This document shows, piece after piece, positions 8,802 to 19,059 of a stretch of 64,000 nucleotides of DNA. Position 1 is the first letter of the stretch. Every line of letters starts with the position of its first letter. The stretch spans positions 186,001-250,000 of the forward strand of contig NZ_AP027731.1 of the NCBI RefSeq assembly GCF_030296595.1, given 5' to 3'. The DNA is from Naasia aerilata. GTDB taxonomy: Bacteria; Actinomycetota; Actinomycetes; Actinomycetales; Microbacteriaceae. Both the position numbers and the translations under genes were made by a program. The notes under the pieces are model-generated. The model made no database searches. It was not told the DNA's origin and was given only the letters and a program-made list of their open reading frames with translations.

Positions 8802-10361
8802 GTGGACGAGACCCTGTTCGGTGAGCCCGCACTCACGCTCGACGTGGTCCGCCGCGTGGCGCTCACGGCGCCCCTCGTGACCGTCTACGGCGAGCCGATG
8901 CTGGACGGCTGGTGGCACGGCTCGAGCAATCGGATGGCCCGCGAGGCGCCCGCCCCGATCGTGGCGCTGCGCCGCCAGGACTTCGTGCCCGGCGGCGCGG
9001 CCAACACCGCCATGAACCTGGCCGCGCTCGGCGCGCGCGTGCGCTTCGTCGGGCTCGTGGGCGAGGACGAGGCCGGGAGTCGCCTCCGCGACGCCCTGGC
9101 CGCCGCGGGCGTCGACGTCGCCTTCCTGGTAGCCCGACCGGAGGTCCGCACGATCACGAAGACCCGCATCGTGGTCGCCGACCAGGTGCTCGTGCGCCTC
9201 GACGAGGGCAACGAGGCGGGCTTCGCCGACGAGGCGCTCGCCGCCCTCGCCGATGCCGCCGTCGCGGCGACGGTCGGAGCGGACGCCGCGGTCGTGTGCG
9301 ACTACGGCACCGGGATGCTCGGGGGCGCGGTGCGGGAGGCGCTCCTGCATCGGATCGGGCGCCCCGCCGTGGTCACCGTCGACGCTTACGACTCCGGCGG
9401 CTGGGCGGAGCTCGCGCCCGACCTGGTCACGCCGAACGCCGACGAGGCCGCCGGGCTCGTGGGCGTCGGCCTCAAGCGCGAGGCCGACCGGGCGGCCATC
9501 GTGACCACCCTGGCCCCGCGCATCCTCGAGGCGAGCGGTGCCGGCGCGGCCGTGGTGACCCTGGACCGCGACGGGACCGTCCTCCTCGACCGAGCGGGCA
9601 CGGTGCACCGGACCTGGGCACGGCCGGCGAGCGACCGCCAGGCGTCCGGCGCCGGCGACACCTTCGCGGCCGCGCTGACGATGGCCCGCGCCGCGGGGCT
9701 GCCGCTGCCCGTCTGCGCCGACTACGCCCAGGCCGCAGCCGACGTCGTGGTCGGACGCTTCGGCACCTCGGTGTGCTCCACCGACGATCTGTTGGCCCGC
9801 CTCGCCGAGTTCGCCGGCCGCGCCCTCGACCACGAGGATCTGGCCCGCCGCCTGGCCGGAGAGCGCGCCGCCGGGCGCCGCGTCGTGTTCACCAACGGCT
9901 GCTTCGACGTCCTGCACCGCGGGCACACCGCGTACCTCAACCAGGCGAAGCGGCTGGGCGACGTGCTCGTCGTCGCCCTCAACAGCGATGAGTCGGTGCG
10001 CCGGCTCAAGGGCGACAGCCGTCCGATCAACGCCGCGGCGGACCGGGCCGAGGTCCTCGCCTCGCTGAGCTGCGTCGACTACGTGACGATCTTCTCCACC
10101 GACACCCCGATCCCGCTCATCCAGCGTCTGCAGCCCGACGTCTACGCCAAGGGCGGCGACTACACGCTCGACCGCCTGCCGGAGACCGAGGTGGTGCGCG
10201 GCTACGGCGGTGAGGTGCGGATCCTCGACTACCTCCCCGACTACTCCACCTCTGCGGTCGTCGACCGCATCCGGACGCCGTCGCCGGTCTCCGATGACGT
10301 GGTGCCGCAGGGAAGGGCGAAGCGGCCCGTCCGGTCGCGCGTCGGGCGGGCGGCCGGATGA
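8802..10361 (+). CDS. hldE: Bifunctional heptose-7-phosphate kinase / heptose-1-phosphate adenylyltransferase HldE
   Basis: A 519-residue fusion of two domains. Residues about 1-330 are a PfkB-type kinase (VPGGAANTAMNLAALGA near the N-terminus, catalytic SGAGDTFAAAL near residue 285). Residues about 350-490 are a nucleotidyltransferase with FTNGCFDVLHRGHTAYL (HxGH motif) and a YAKGGDY segment. Together they convert heptose 7-phosphate to the 1,7-bisphosphate and then, after a phosphatase step, to ADP-heptose. The GTG at 8802 was chosen because GGAGGGA lies 7 nt upstream. It overlaps the next glycosyltransferase (ATGA). Isomerase gmhA, phosphatase gmhB and epimerase hldD are not in the window. 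Confidence 0.92.
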   Translation: MDETLFGEPALTLDVVRRVALTAPLVTVYGEPMLDGWWHGSSNRMAREAPAPIVALRRQDFVPGGAANTAMNLAALGARVRFVGLVGEDEAGSRLRDALAAAGVDVAFLVARPEVRTITKTRIVVADQVLVRLDEGNEAGFADEALAALADAAVAATVGADAAVVCDYGTGMLGGAVREALLHRIGRPAVVTVDAYDSGGWAELAPDLVTPNADEAAGLVGVGLKREADRAAIVTTLAPRILEASGAGAAVVTLDRDGTVLLDRAGTVHRTWARPASDRQASGAGDTFAAALTMARAAGLPLPVCADYAQAAADVVVGRFGTSVCSTDDLLARLAEFAGRALDHEDLARRLAGERAAGRRVVFTNGCFDVLHRGHTAYLNQAKRLGDVLVVALNSDESVRRLKGDSRPINAAADRAEVLASLSCVDYVTIFSTDTPIPLIQRLQPDVYAKGGDYTLDRLPETEVVRGYGGEVRILDYLPDYSTSAVVDRIRTPSPVSDDVVPQGRAKRPVRSRVGRAAG

Positions 10362-11245
10362 CCGGCGTCTCCCGCCGGTGGTCCGGCGACTGGGGCACCG
10401 ATCCCGAGCCGGTGGCGCCGGTCGTCGAGGTCCTCATTCCGACCTTCGGGCGGCCCGCGGAGCTCGCAGTCACCCTCGCGGGGCTCGCCGCGCAGGACGA
10501 CCCGCCCTTCGACGTGATCGTCAGCGACCAGTCGGAGGGCGACGCCTCCATCGACGCCCCGGCGGTCCAGGCGATGGCACGGGTGCTGCGTGCGCAGGGG
10601 CGCGGCATCGAGCTCACGCGACACCTCCCCCGCCGCGGCCTCGCCGAGCACCGCCAGTTCCTGCTCGACCAGGCGACCGCCGACTACGTCCTCTTCCTCG
10701 ACGACGACGTCTGGCTGGAGCCGGGCTCGATCAGCCGGATGCTCGATGCGCTGCGGACGCTCGACTGCGGCTTCGTGGGCAGCGGCGTCCACGGCCTCTC
10801 CGCGCTCAAGGAGTTCCGGCCGCAGGACCGTACGAGCTTCGAGCCGTGGGCGGACGGCGTGCGCCCGGAGCGCATCCGCATGGGCGAGCCAGGCATCGAG
10901 CGCGCGTCCCTGCACTTCGCCGCCAACCTCGTCCACGTGGCCGCCGAGGTGCCGGTGCCCCGTGACGGCTGGCTGCCCTACAAGATCGCGTGGCTCGGCG
11001 CGTGCGTCCTCTACCGGCGGGACCGGCTCATCGAGTGCGGCGGCTTCGACTTCTGGCCCATGCTCCCGCGCGAGCACTCCGGCGAGGATGTCGCGGCCCA
11101 GTGGCGCGTCATGGAGCGCTACGGCGCCGCAGGCATCCTGCCGAGCGGCGCGGTGCACCTGGAGTCGCCGACGACGGTCCGCGATCGGCGGGTGGAGGCG
11201 CGCGACGTGGTGTTCGGTCCGCCGTCCGAGCGCAGGCTGGCCTGA
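10358..11245 (+). CDS. Glycosyltransferase family 2
   Basis: A 295-residue GT-A glycosyltransferase. EVLIPTFGRPAELAVTL is the N-terminal nucleotide-binding strand, YVLFLDDDVWLEPG carries the metal-binding DxD, and the conserved acidic EHSGED segment lies near residue 245. It has no membrane segment, so it should act at the cytoplasmic face. The start overlaps the hldE stop by 4 nt (ATGA), a close functional link to heptose activation. Donor and acceptor are unknown. Confidence 0.85.
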   Translation: MTGVSRRWSGDWGTDPEPVAPVVEVLIPTFGRPAELAVTLAGLAAQDDPPFDVIVSDQSEGDASIDAPAVQAMARVLRAQGRGIELTRHLPRRGLAEHRQFLLDQATADYVLFLDDDVWLEPGSISRMLDALRTLDCGFVGSGVHGLSALKEFRPQDRTSFEPWADGVRPERIRMGEPGIERASLHFAANLVHVAAEVPVPRDGWLPYKIAWLGACVLYRRDRLIECGGFDFWPMLPREHSGEDVAAQWRVMERYGAAGILPSGAVHLESPTTVRDRRVEARDVVFGPPSERRLA

Positions 11246-11282
11246 CGCGGCGGGTGCGGGAAGGGCCGCGTGCGGGAACGTC

Positions 11283-12754
11283 TCAGGCCGTCGCCTCCTG
11301 CTCGTGGGCGTGGCGCCGCTGACCCAGGTCGAAGAGGCCGAGCACCAGCGCCACCGCGATGAGCGCGACCGCCACCAGGATGCCGTTCCGGAATCCCTCG
11401 TGGTAGACGGCCAGCGAGCTCTCGTGGTGCGCCTTCGCGTAGAGGGTCGCGAAGAACGTGGAGGTCGCCGCGGCGACGCCGATCGCCGTGCCCACGCGCT
11501 GACCGACCTGGGCCATGGAGCCGGCGACGCCGCCCTCGGTGACCGGCACCTCGGCCAGGGTCAGGGTCTGGTTGGGCGAGACGACGAAGCCGCCCCCGGC
11601 TCCGGCGACGGCGAGCGCGGCGGCCATGAGCCACGGCGCGAGCTCCGGCGGCGAGATCACGGCCAGCAGGACGTTGAGCCCGAAGCCGAGGATGACGGTC
11701 ACGATGCCGCCGACGACCAGCGCGCGTCCCCACTTCTCGACGAGCCGCCCGCCCAGGTAGGCGGTGTAGGCGGAGACGAGGGCGAAGGGGATCGTCACCA
11801 TGCCGGCGAACACCGGCTCCAGCTTGAGCCCTTCCTGAAGGTAGAGCGTCGTCAGCAGGAACGAGGCCGGCACGGCCGCGAAGTAGACCGTCGCGATGAG
11901 CAGGCCGTTGCGATAGGAGGCCCGGCGGAAGAGCGAGAACCGCACGGCCGGGGAGCGGCCACGAGCCGCGTACCGGAGCTCCCACCACACGAAGACGGAG
12001 GAGAACAGGGCGGCGCCGATGAGGAAGAACCAGCGGCGCGGGTCGTCGTCCGGACCGCCCGTGGTGAGGACGAACGGCAGCATGAACGTGAGCACCGCCC
12101 CGCCGAGCAGGAGCACGCCGATGGGGTCGAGGTCCCGCACCTGGTCGTCCCTGAGCTGCTTCCGGGGCAGCAGCCGGGCGGCGAAGAAGAGCAGCGCGAT
12201 CCCGAGCGGGATGTTCATCCAGAAGAGCAGGCGCCAGCCGTTCTGCGGACCGCCGACCGCGATGAGGAGGCCGCCGAGCGTCGGTCCGAACGCGGTGGAG
12301 ATGCCGATCATCGACCCGAACAGCCCGAAGGCGCGCCCCGGGCCGGGCCCTGGAACAGCTGCTGGATGAGGCCGAGCACCTGCGGCATCTGGATGCCGGC
12401 GGCGATGCCCTGCAGGAAGCGGCCGATCATCAGGAACAGGATGTTGGGCGCCAGCGCGCAGATGAGGCTCGTGACCGTGAACGCCGAGAGCCCCACGAGG
12501 AACAGGGCTCGGCGCGACTTGATGTCGCCCAGCCGGCCGGCGGGCACGAGGGCGAGACCGAACGCGAGCGCATAGCCCGCGACGATCGCCTGCAGCTCCG
12601 TGGGACCCGCGTGCAGCGACTCCTCGATCGAGGGCAGCCCGACGTTCACCTTCGAGAGGTCGAGGATGGTCAGCGCTGCGACGGCGACGCACACGGCGAA
12701 GGCCCGCCACCTGGTCCGGTCGTCGATCTCGGGCAGGGGCGATTCGTTCGTCAT
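11283..12754 (-). CDS. MFS transporter, DHA2 (EmrB/QacA-like) family (frameshifted)
   Basis: About 490 residues with roughly 14 predicted membrane segments. The N-terminal half contains the family motif A region GRLGDIKSRRALFLVGL and ALVPAGR; the C-terminal half continues with WRLLFWMNIPLG and GMVTIPFALVSAY. The two halves are in different frames and join as QGPARGRAFGLFGSMIG if the C4 run at 12336-12339 is C5. The ATG at 12754 was preferred over an ATG at 12790 because GGAG lies 6 nt before it. Likely proton-driven multidrug efflux. No linked TetR or MarR regulator is visible. Confidence 0.85.
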
Positions 12755-12879
12755 GACCTGCTCCACGCTAGACTTGGTGTCCTGGGTCATCCCCGGGCTT
12801 GCGCCCCCGGCGACGGCGTGCGCAGCGGGGGCGGACCTCTCAGCGGAGGGAACTCCAGCAGCGCGATGGTGACCGATTG

Positions 12880-13247
12880 TGGAGATGGGGGAATTGAACC
12901 CCCGTCCATTGCTGTAATCCCGTGCCTTCTACGGGCGTATCCAGTAGAAAGCGTTCTGCTCGGCTCCGATCCTTGTCACTGGCACCTGAATCGACGAGCC
13001 CAGCCTCGGTTCAAGTCCCGCGGCGCCCAGAGGCGCAACGCCGCAGCAAGCTCCCTTGATGACGCCAGTACCCGGGGCGGGAGCACACCCGGACTGACGG
13101 ACTCACACTCTGGCCTTAGACGGCGAGAGCGAAGTCGGTGCGCTTGGAATTGGCACCTGTTGTTTGCGGAGGGCGTTAACGAGATAACCCCGCATCCTCG
13201 ACCCGCTTCTCACGGTCATTCAGGCAATGTCGAAACCGATCATCCCC
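12880..13247 (-). ncRNA. ssrA: tmRNA (transfer-messenger RNA)
   Basis: A 368-nt one-piece tmRNA. The 5' end GGGGATG pairs with 3' CATCTCC to form the acceptor stem, followed by the conserved GGTTTCGACATTG block. The T arm reads GGGGGTTCAATTCCCCC. The tag reading frame is on the minus strand at about 13110-13150 and ends in TAA; the tag tail reads ANSKRTDFALAV. The exact resume codon is inferred from the family, so the first residues are less certain. The CCA end is not encoded. On the plus strand, TGTCAA at 13320-13325 is a possible -35 (TTGACA on the minus strand), but no good -10 is seen. smpB lies just upstream on the same strand. Confidence 0.95.
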
Positions 13248-13477
13248 GTACTGGCCTCCCGCGGGTGCTCGAGAAGAGCAGGGCCGCATCCGGAAGGGGT
13301 CACCATCGCGCTGTGGAGTTGTCAAAGCACCGTCGAGGACGGCATCACAGGTTACAACGGGGCGGCCGGCGAAACCATTCCCCGGTGCGTGCGGGCCTGC
13401 ACCGCGGGCCGATTCGGCGTTTCGGGGCCTGAGCGGCGGCCCGGATTGGACGATCCGGCCCGTGTCGCCCCCGTGGG

Positions 13478-13954
13478 CTAGTCGCCGAGGTTGCGGCGCG
13501 TGCCCATGGCCCGCTCCGCCTCGCGGCGGTCCTGCCGCTCGCGCAGGGTCTGGCGCTTGTCGTACTCCCGCTTACCCTTCGCGACCGCGATCTCGACCTT
13601 GGCCTTGCCGTCGAGGAAGTAGATCCGCAGCGGCACGAGCGTGTAGCCGCCCTCCTTCACGCGGTGGCTGATCTTGAGGATCTGCTGCTTGTGCAGGAGG
13701 AGCTTCCGCTTGCGCCGCGGGGCGTGGTTCGTCCAGGTGCCCTCGATGTACTCGGGGATGTACACGGCGTCGAGCCAGGCTTCCCCGCCGTCGATGAACG
13801 CGTAGCCGTCGACGAGCGAGGCGCGGCCCATGCGGAGGGACTTCACCTCGGTGCCCATGAGCACGAGCCCGGCCTCGTAGGTGTCCTCGATCGTGTAGTC
13901 GTGGCGCGCCTTGCGGTTGGTCGCGACGACCTTCTCGCCCTGTTCGCGTGGCAT
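13478..13954 (-). CDS. smpB: SsrA-binding protein SmpB
   Basis: A 158-residue partner of tmRNA in trans-translation. The OB-fold core is seen in [27 protein letters not shown] and the C-terminal basic tail in [24 protein letters not shown], which inserts in the mRNA channel. Length and sequence are typical. It precedes ssrA in the same direction with a 230-bp gap and follows ftsX. Confidence 0.97.
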   Translation of the reverse strand: MPREQGEKVVATNRKARHDYTIEDTYEAGLVLMGTEVKSLRMGRASLVDGYAFIDGGEAWLDAVYIPEYIEGTWTNHAPRRKRKLLLHKQQILKISHRVKEGGYTLVPLRIYFLDGKAKVEIAVAKGKREYDKRQTLRERQDRREAERAMGTRRNLGD

Positions 13955-14102
13955 GGCTCACCTCCTCGACTTCCGACCCCGCGCCCGTTGTCCGGGCAGC
14001 CGCCCAGTCTACCGGGAGCCGCAGCGCACGTCGGAGCGCGGGCCGTGCGGACATCCGCGACCCCGCACCCGGTTGCGGCCTGTCCGCAGCACCCGCTGAT
14101 GC

Positions 14103-15017
14103 TCAGACGCGGAGGTGCCGCCGGATCGCCAGGTTCGCTGAGAGCCCCGCGAGCAGGACGCCGACACCGACGAGGAGCGGGACGACCAGAAGCGCGTCGT
14201 TGAGGTTCACGAGGGAGAAGCCGAGCTGCGACTTCGCGAGGAAGCCCTGCACGAAGAACTGCACGGCGCCGACGACGACAGCCCCGGCCAGCAGCGACCC
14301 GACGAGCGACGCGAACATCCCCTCCAGGACGAACGGGGTCTGGATGAACCGGTTCGAGGCGCCGACGAGCCGCATGATCCCGAGCTCCCGCCGTCGCGAG
14401 TAGGCCGACAGCCGGATCGTGGTCGAGATGAGCAGACTCGCTGCGACGAGCATGATCAGGGCGATGCCGATCGCCGCGATGCTCGCCGTGTTCAGCACCG
14501 CGAAGATCTGGTCGAGGAAGCGCCGCTGGTCCACCACGCTGTCGACCCCGGCGAGGCCGGCGAAGCTCTCCTGCAACACGTCCGACTGCGACGGGTCCTT
14601 CAGGTTGACCCAGAACGCCTGGTTGAGCAGGTCCGGAGTCACGTAGTCGACGAGCGAGTTGCCCTTGAACTGCTCCTTGAACTTCGCGTACGCGTCGTCC
14701 TGGGACTCGTAGTAGTACTTGTCGATCAGCGGCGAGAGCGTCGGCGACGTGAGCTGCGCCTCGACGGCCGCGACCTGCTCGGGCGTCGCGGCGCCGCTCA
14801 CGCACGCCTCGCTGCCGACGGTGCCGTTGCAGAGGTACACCGCTACCTGGGCGCGGTCGTACCAGTAGTTCTTCATCTGGCCGATCTGCAGCTGCAGCAG
14901 CGCGGCGGCGCCCACGAAGGTGAGCGAGATGAAGGTGACGAGCACGACCGAGACGACCATCGACACGTTGCGGCGGAGGCCCTGGCCCACCTCGCCCCAG
15001 ATCAGCGCGAACCTCAT
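14103..15017 (-). CDS. ftsX: Cell division protein FtsX (permease-like)
   Basis: A 304-residue membrane protein with the FtsX layout: one N-terminal membrane helix ([21 protein letters not shown]), an extracellular loop of about 130 residues with two Cys ([15 protein letters not shown]), then three helices around [20 protein letters not shown]. With FtsE it forms the complex that activates peptidoglycan hydrolases at the septum. The ATG at 15017 overlaps the ftsE stop (ATGA). Confidence 0.95.
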   Translation of the reverse strand: MRFALIWGEVGQGLRRNVSMVVSVVLVTFISLTFVGAAALLQLQIGQMKNYWYDRAQVAVYLCNGTVGSEACVSGAATPEQVAAVEAQLTSPTLSPLIDKYYYESQDDAYAKFKEQFKGNSLVDYVTPDLLNQAFWVNLKDPSQSDVLQESFAGLAGVDSVVDQRRFLDQIFAVLNTASIAAIGIALIMLVAASLLISTTIRLSAYSRRRELGIMRLVGASNRFIQTPFVLEGMFASLVGSLLAGAVVVGAVQFFVQGFLAKSQLGFSLVNLNDALLVVPLLVGVGVLLAGLSANLAIRRHLRV

Positions 15018-16389
15018 GATGTGGGTCCGATCTCCTGAGTCGACGGATGGGGAGAATCGCCGGACGGGCGCAGGCCGAGGCGGACCGCGAGCGAGAGCGC
15101 GTCGTCCTCGATGGCCGGCTGCGGTCCGGTCGACGGGTGCGGGGTGTCGAGCCCGGCGCCCGCCGCCGCGCGCAGGCGGAGGGCGAGCGGGAGCTCCCCG
15201 CGGGGCGAGGTGGTCTCGTCGATCAGCGAGGTGACGGGGCCGTCTCGAAGGATCGGCGTCGACGCCGTCACGGGCTGGACCGGCGTGGTCGCGGCGGCGG
15301 GGACGGCGTCCTCGACCACGGGCGCGGCCGCCGGGGCGGCGGCGACTGCGGCGACTGGGCCGGTGACCACGGGGCCGGTGAGGACAGGGCCCGTGGCGAC
15401 AGAACCGGTGGCGATGGGTCCGGTCGCAGGGGCCGCCGTGGCGACGGGGACGGGTCCGGTCGCCGGTGCTGCCACGGGGACGGGAACGGGGCCGGTGGCC
15501 CGGGCGATCGACGGCCACGGGGGTGCCGCGATGGGCGTCGGCGCCGTGCGCGGGGCCGACGCGGCCGAGAAGGCGGCAGGCACTCCGCGCGCCGGCGCCG
15601 GAGGGGCGGCGAGGGCCACCGGGCCCGTCGCCGACGCGACGGAGGGTGCCGCGGAGGCACCGGCGAGCACGAGCTCCGGCTCACGGGCCTGCTCGACGGT
15701 CGGCACGGACGTCGTGTAGCCGCCCTCGATCTCGTCGCGGATGATGTTGCCGCCGACGAGCTCGATCACGCGCCGCTTCATGGCGTCGACGATGCCGACG
15801 TCGTGGGTGGCCATGACCACCGTCGTGCCGCTGAGGTTGATGAGCTCGAGGACCTGCATGATGCCCTGGCTGGTGACCGGGTCCAGGTTGCCGGTCGGCT
15901 CGTCCGCCAGCAGGATGGCCGGCTTGTTGACCACGGCGCGGGCGATCGCGACGCGCTGCTGCTCGCCGCCGGAGAGCTCGTGCGGGAGCCGCTCGGACTT
16001 TCCTCGAGCCCGACCATCTGCAGGACGTCGGGCACGGCCTCCTGGATGAAGCCCTTCGACTTGCCGATCACCTGGAGGGTGAAGGCGACGTTCTGGTAGA
16101 CGGTGCGGTTCGGCAGGAGCCGGAAGTCCTGGAAGACGACGCCGAGGCTGCGGCGGAAGTAGGGGATCTTGCGGTTGGAGATCGAGCTGAGCCGCTGGCC
16201 GAGCACGTGGATCTCACCGGAGGAGGGCTTCTCCTCCTTGAGCACGAGGCGGAGGAAGCTGGACTTGCCGCTGCCGGAGGCGCCGACGAGGAACACGAAC
16301 TCGCCGGCCCGGATCTCGACGTCCACCGCATTGAGCGCCGGCTTGGAGTTGCCCGGGTAGAGCTTGGTGACGCGGTCGAAGCGAATCAT
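15014..16389 (-). CDS. ftsE: Cell division ATP-binding protein FtsE with long C-terminal tail (frameshifted)
   Basis: About 458 residues when two frames are joined, roughly twice the usual 220-230. The ATPase domain carries Walker [11 protein letters not shown]-loop VVFQDFRLL, Walker [13 protein letters not shown] and the H-loop ATHD. The frame break falls just before the ABC signature: reading the T3 at 15999-16001 as T4 restores [16 protein letters not shown]. The signature and Walker B are then intact. After about residue 225 ([12 protein letters not shown]) comes about 230 residues rich in Ala, Pro, Val and repeated ATGPV/TGPV units, then a more ordered acidic end. The tail is in one open frame up to the ATGA overlap with ftsX, so it is not a frame artefact. 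The ATG at 16389 matches family starts. Confidence 0.9.
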
Positions 16390-16507
16390 GGCGCTACCGA
16401 GCGTAAGGAGGCCCCCGCTCAACCCCGGGAGCGACACCCATAATGCGCACCTTCCGGCTCAAGTGGTGCGCTCCGCCGTACTATCCGGGCCGGAATGTGC
16501 CTGTCGG

Positions 16508-17626
16508 CTAGTCGTGCTTCTGCTTGCGCCACCGGATGCCCGCGTTGATGAAGCCGTCGAGGTCGCCGTCGAACACCGCGCTCGGGTTGTTGACCTCGTG
16601 CTCGCTCCGCAGGTCCTTCACCATCTGGTACGGCGCGAGGACGTAGGAGCGGATCTGGTCGCCCCAGCTCGCGGTGATGTTGCCGGCGAGCTCCTTCTTC
16701 TTGGCGTTCTCCTCCTCCTTCTTGAGGATGAGCAGGCGCGACTGGAGCACGCGCATGGCGGCGGCGCGGTTCTGGATCTGGCTCTTCTCGTTCTGCATCG
16801 AGACGACCGTGCCGGTCGGGATGTGCGTGAGGCGCACCGCCGAGTCCGTCGTGTTGACCGACTGGCCGCCGGGGCCGCTCGAGCGGAAGACGTCCACCCG
16901 GATCTCGTTCTCCGGGATGTCGATCGACTCGGTCTCCTCCATGAGCGGGATGACCTCGACCGCGGCGAAGCTGGTCTGCCGCTTGCCGGCCGCACCGAAC
17001 GGCGACATGCGAACCAGGCGGTGCGTGCCCGCCTCGACGGAGAGGTTGCCGAAGGCGTACGGGGCGTCGACCTCGAAGGTCGCGGACTTGATGCCCGCCT
17101 CTTCCGCGTAGCTCGTGTCCATGACCTGCACCGCGTACTTGTGCTGCTCCGCCCAGCGCAGGTACATGCGCATGAGCATCTCGGCGAAGTCCGCGGCATC
17201 CACGCCGCCCGCACCGGCGCGGATGGTGACGACGGCGGGCCGCGAGTCGTACTCGCCGTTCAGCAGCGTCTGCACCTCGAGCTCCCCGAGCATCCGCTGC
17301 ATCGCGGCGAGCTCGGCCTGGGCCTCCTCGGCCACCTCGGCGGCGATCTCGTCGTCCACCTCGCCGTTGACGAGCTCGACGAGCACCTCGAGGTCGTCGA
17401 GGCGGCGCTCGATCTCGGTGAGCTTCGCGAGCTGTGCCTGCACGTGGCTCAGCTCGCTCGTCACCTTCTGAGCGCGCGCGGTGTCGTCCCAGAGATCCGG
17501 CGCCCCCGCCTGCTCGGACAGCGTGGCGACGCGCGCGCGCAGGGCGTCGACGTCGAGCACCGCCCGGATGTCGTCGAAGGTGGAGCGGAGGGTCGCGATC
17601 TGCGCGGTGAAATCCAAGTCGGCCAT
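16508..17626 (-). CDS. prfB: Peptide chain release factor 2
   Basis: A 372-residue RF2. It shows the SPF tripeptide ([12 protein letters not shown]) that reads UGA/UAA and the catalytic GGQ ([17 protein letters not shown]). No in-frame TGA is present near codon 26, so the autoregulatory +1 frameshift of many bacteria is absent, as usual in Actinobacteria. It lies upstream of ftsE in the same direction, the conserved prfB-ftsE-ftsX-smpB order, with 118 bp between. Confidence 0.97.
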   Translation of the reverse strand: MADLDFTAQIATLRSTFDDIRAVLDVDALRARVATLSEQAGAPDLWDDTARAQKVTSELSHVQAQLAKLTEIERRLDDLEVLVELVNGEVDDEIAAEVAEEAQAELAAMQRMLGELEVQTLLNGEYDSRPAVVTIRAGAGGVDAADFAEMLMRMYLRWAEQHKYAVQVMDTSYAEEAGIKSATFEVDAPYAFGNLSVEAGTHRLVRMSPFGAAGKRQTSFAAVEVIPLMEETESIDIPENEIRVDVFRSSGPGGQSVNTTDSAVRLTHIPTGTVVSMQNEKSQIQNRAAAMRVLQSRLLILKKEEENAKKKELAGNITASWGDQIRSYVLAPYQMVKDLRSEHEVNNPSAVFDGDLDGFINAGIRWRKQKHD

Positions 17627-17676
17627 GTCCCCATCAGCCTACCGGCGCGGCCTCGGGCGGCCCCGGGGCCGCCCCT

Positions 17677-17766
17677 CCTGACCAAATCCAGGACATCGGG
17701 ACCTTCGCCGGTGAGGCCATGCGGATCCAGCCGCCTCGTCGCCCGAATCTCCTTGATTTGGTCAGG
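17677..17766. repeat. Dispersed ~90-bp palindromic element, copy A
   Basis: Perfect 12-bp terminal inverted repeats (17677-17688 and 17755-17766) with a 66-bp centre, in the intergenic space between divergent prfB and the MFS gene. The right arm extended inward, read on the minus strand (CCTGACCAAATCAAGGAGAT), closely matches the left arm of a second element at 56694-56782. The shared core is CTGACCRAATC. No coding capacity. It overlaps the likely promoter region of the MFS gene. Confidence 0.65.
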
Positions 17767-17784
17767 GGTACAGTCGAAGGAGTC

Positions 17785-19028
17785 ATGACCGCCGCCGGAT
17801 CGACCTTCCGCTGGCGATCGATCGCACTCGCGGCCTTCCTGCCGACCCTGCTGTTCTCGATCGGCGAGGGCGCGATCATCCCCCTGATCCCGGTCGCCGC
17901 GCACAACCTCGGCGCCACGCTCGCCATCGCGGGCCTGATCGCCGCCATGGTCACCCTGGGCGAGCTGGCGGGCGACATCCCGAGCGGTGCGGTCGTCGGC
18001 CGCATCGGTGAGCGGGCGTCGATGATCGCGGCGGCCGGTGTCGCGGTCGCCGGCCTTCTGCTGTCGATCGTCGCGCCGAACCCGCTCGTGCTCGGCATCG
18101 GAATCTTCCTCGTCGGCCTGGCGACCGCGGTCTTCGCGCTCGCCCGCCACGCCTTTATGACCAGCTACGTGCCGCTGGAGTTCCGGGCCCGCTCGCTGTC
18201 GACGCTCGGGGGACGTTCCGGCTGGGCTACTTCGTCGGGCCGTTCCTCAGCGCGGGCGTCATCCAGCTCACCGGATCGGTGCTCGCGGCGTTCTGGATCT
18301 TCGTGATCTGCTGCGTGGCCGCGACGATCGTGCTCGTGACCCTGCCCGATCCCGAGGCGACCTTCGGCGCCGCCCGGCTCGCGCGCCTCTCCCCCGACTC
18401 CGAGGGGCGGCGTCTCGCCACCGAGGAGTCGCACGGCCTCCTCGACACCATCCGCAGCAACGCCGGGCTCCTGGTGCGCCTCGGCAGCGGGTCCGCGCTC
18501 ATCGCGGCCCTGCGAGCAAGCCGACAGGTGGTGCTCCCGCTCTGGGCGGTCAGCATCGGGCTCAGCGAGACGCACACCGCAGTGATCATCGGCGTCGCGG
18601 GCGCCGTGGACTTCGCCCTCTTCTACACCGGCGGCCACATCATGGACCGCTTCGGCCGGCTGTGGACCGCGGTGCCCTCCATGGTCGGGCTCGGGCTCGG
18701 GCACCTGGTGCTCGCGTTCACCCACGACGTGCTGACGCGCGAGGGCTGGTTCATCGCGATCGCGCTGTTCCTGTCCCTGGCGAACGGGATCGGCGCCGGC
18801 ATCCTCATGACGCTCGGCGCGGACCTCGCTCCGCCCGGCAACCCGGCCCCGTTCCTCGGCGCTTGGCGGTTCACGAACGACTCCGGCGGCGCACTCGCGC
18901 CGCTCGCCATCGCGGCCATCACGGCAGCCGCCTCGCTGCCGGTGGCCGTCGCGGTGCTCGGGGTGCTGGGCTTCCTCGGCTCCGGCGTGCTGCTGCGCTA
19001 CCTGCCGCGGTACTCCCCACGCCCCTGA
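17785..19028 (+). CDS. MFS transporter (frameshifted)
   Basis: About 415 residues with 12 predicted membrane segments in two frames. The N-terminal half (SIGEGAIIPLIPVAAHNLGA, GDIPSGAVVGRIGERASM) and C-terminal half (GYFVGPFLSAGVIQLTGSVL, FYTGGHIMDRFGRLW) join if the G5 run at about 18209-18213 is G6. The ATG at 17785 has a strong RBS (GAAGGAG). Substrate unknown. The upstream gap carries palindromic element A, and TACAGT close to the RBS could be a -10. Confidence 0.82.
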
Positions 19029-19059
19029 CGACGTCGGGAAGGCCGACGCACGCCGCGGC

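Noticed and set aside
15047..16099. Gly/Arg-rich plus-strand frame opposite the FtsE tail
   Set aside because: It mirrors the repetitive tail codons and has no start context; the minus-strand frame is continuous with FtsE.
16508..17626. Programmed +1 frameshift in prfB
   Set aside because: The reading frame is continuous from ATG to stop with no in-frame TGA near codon 26.
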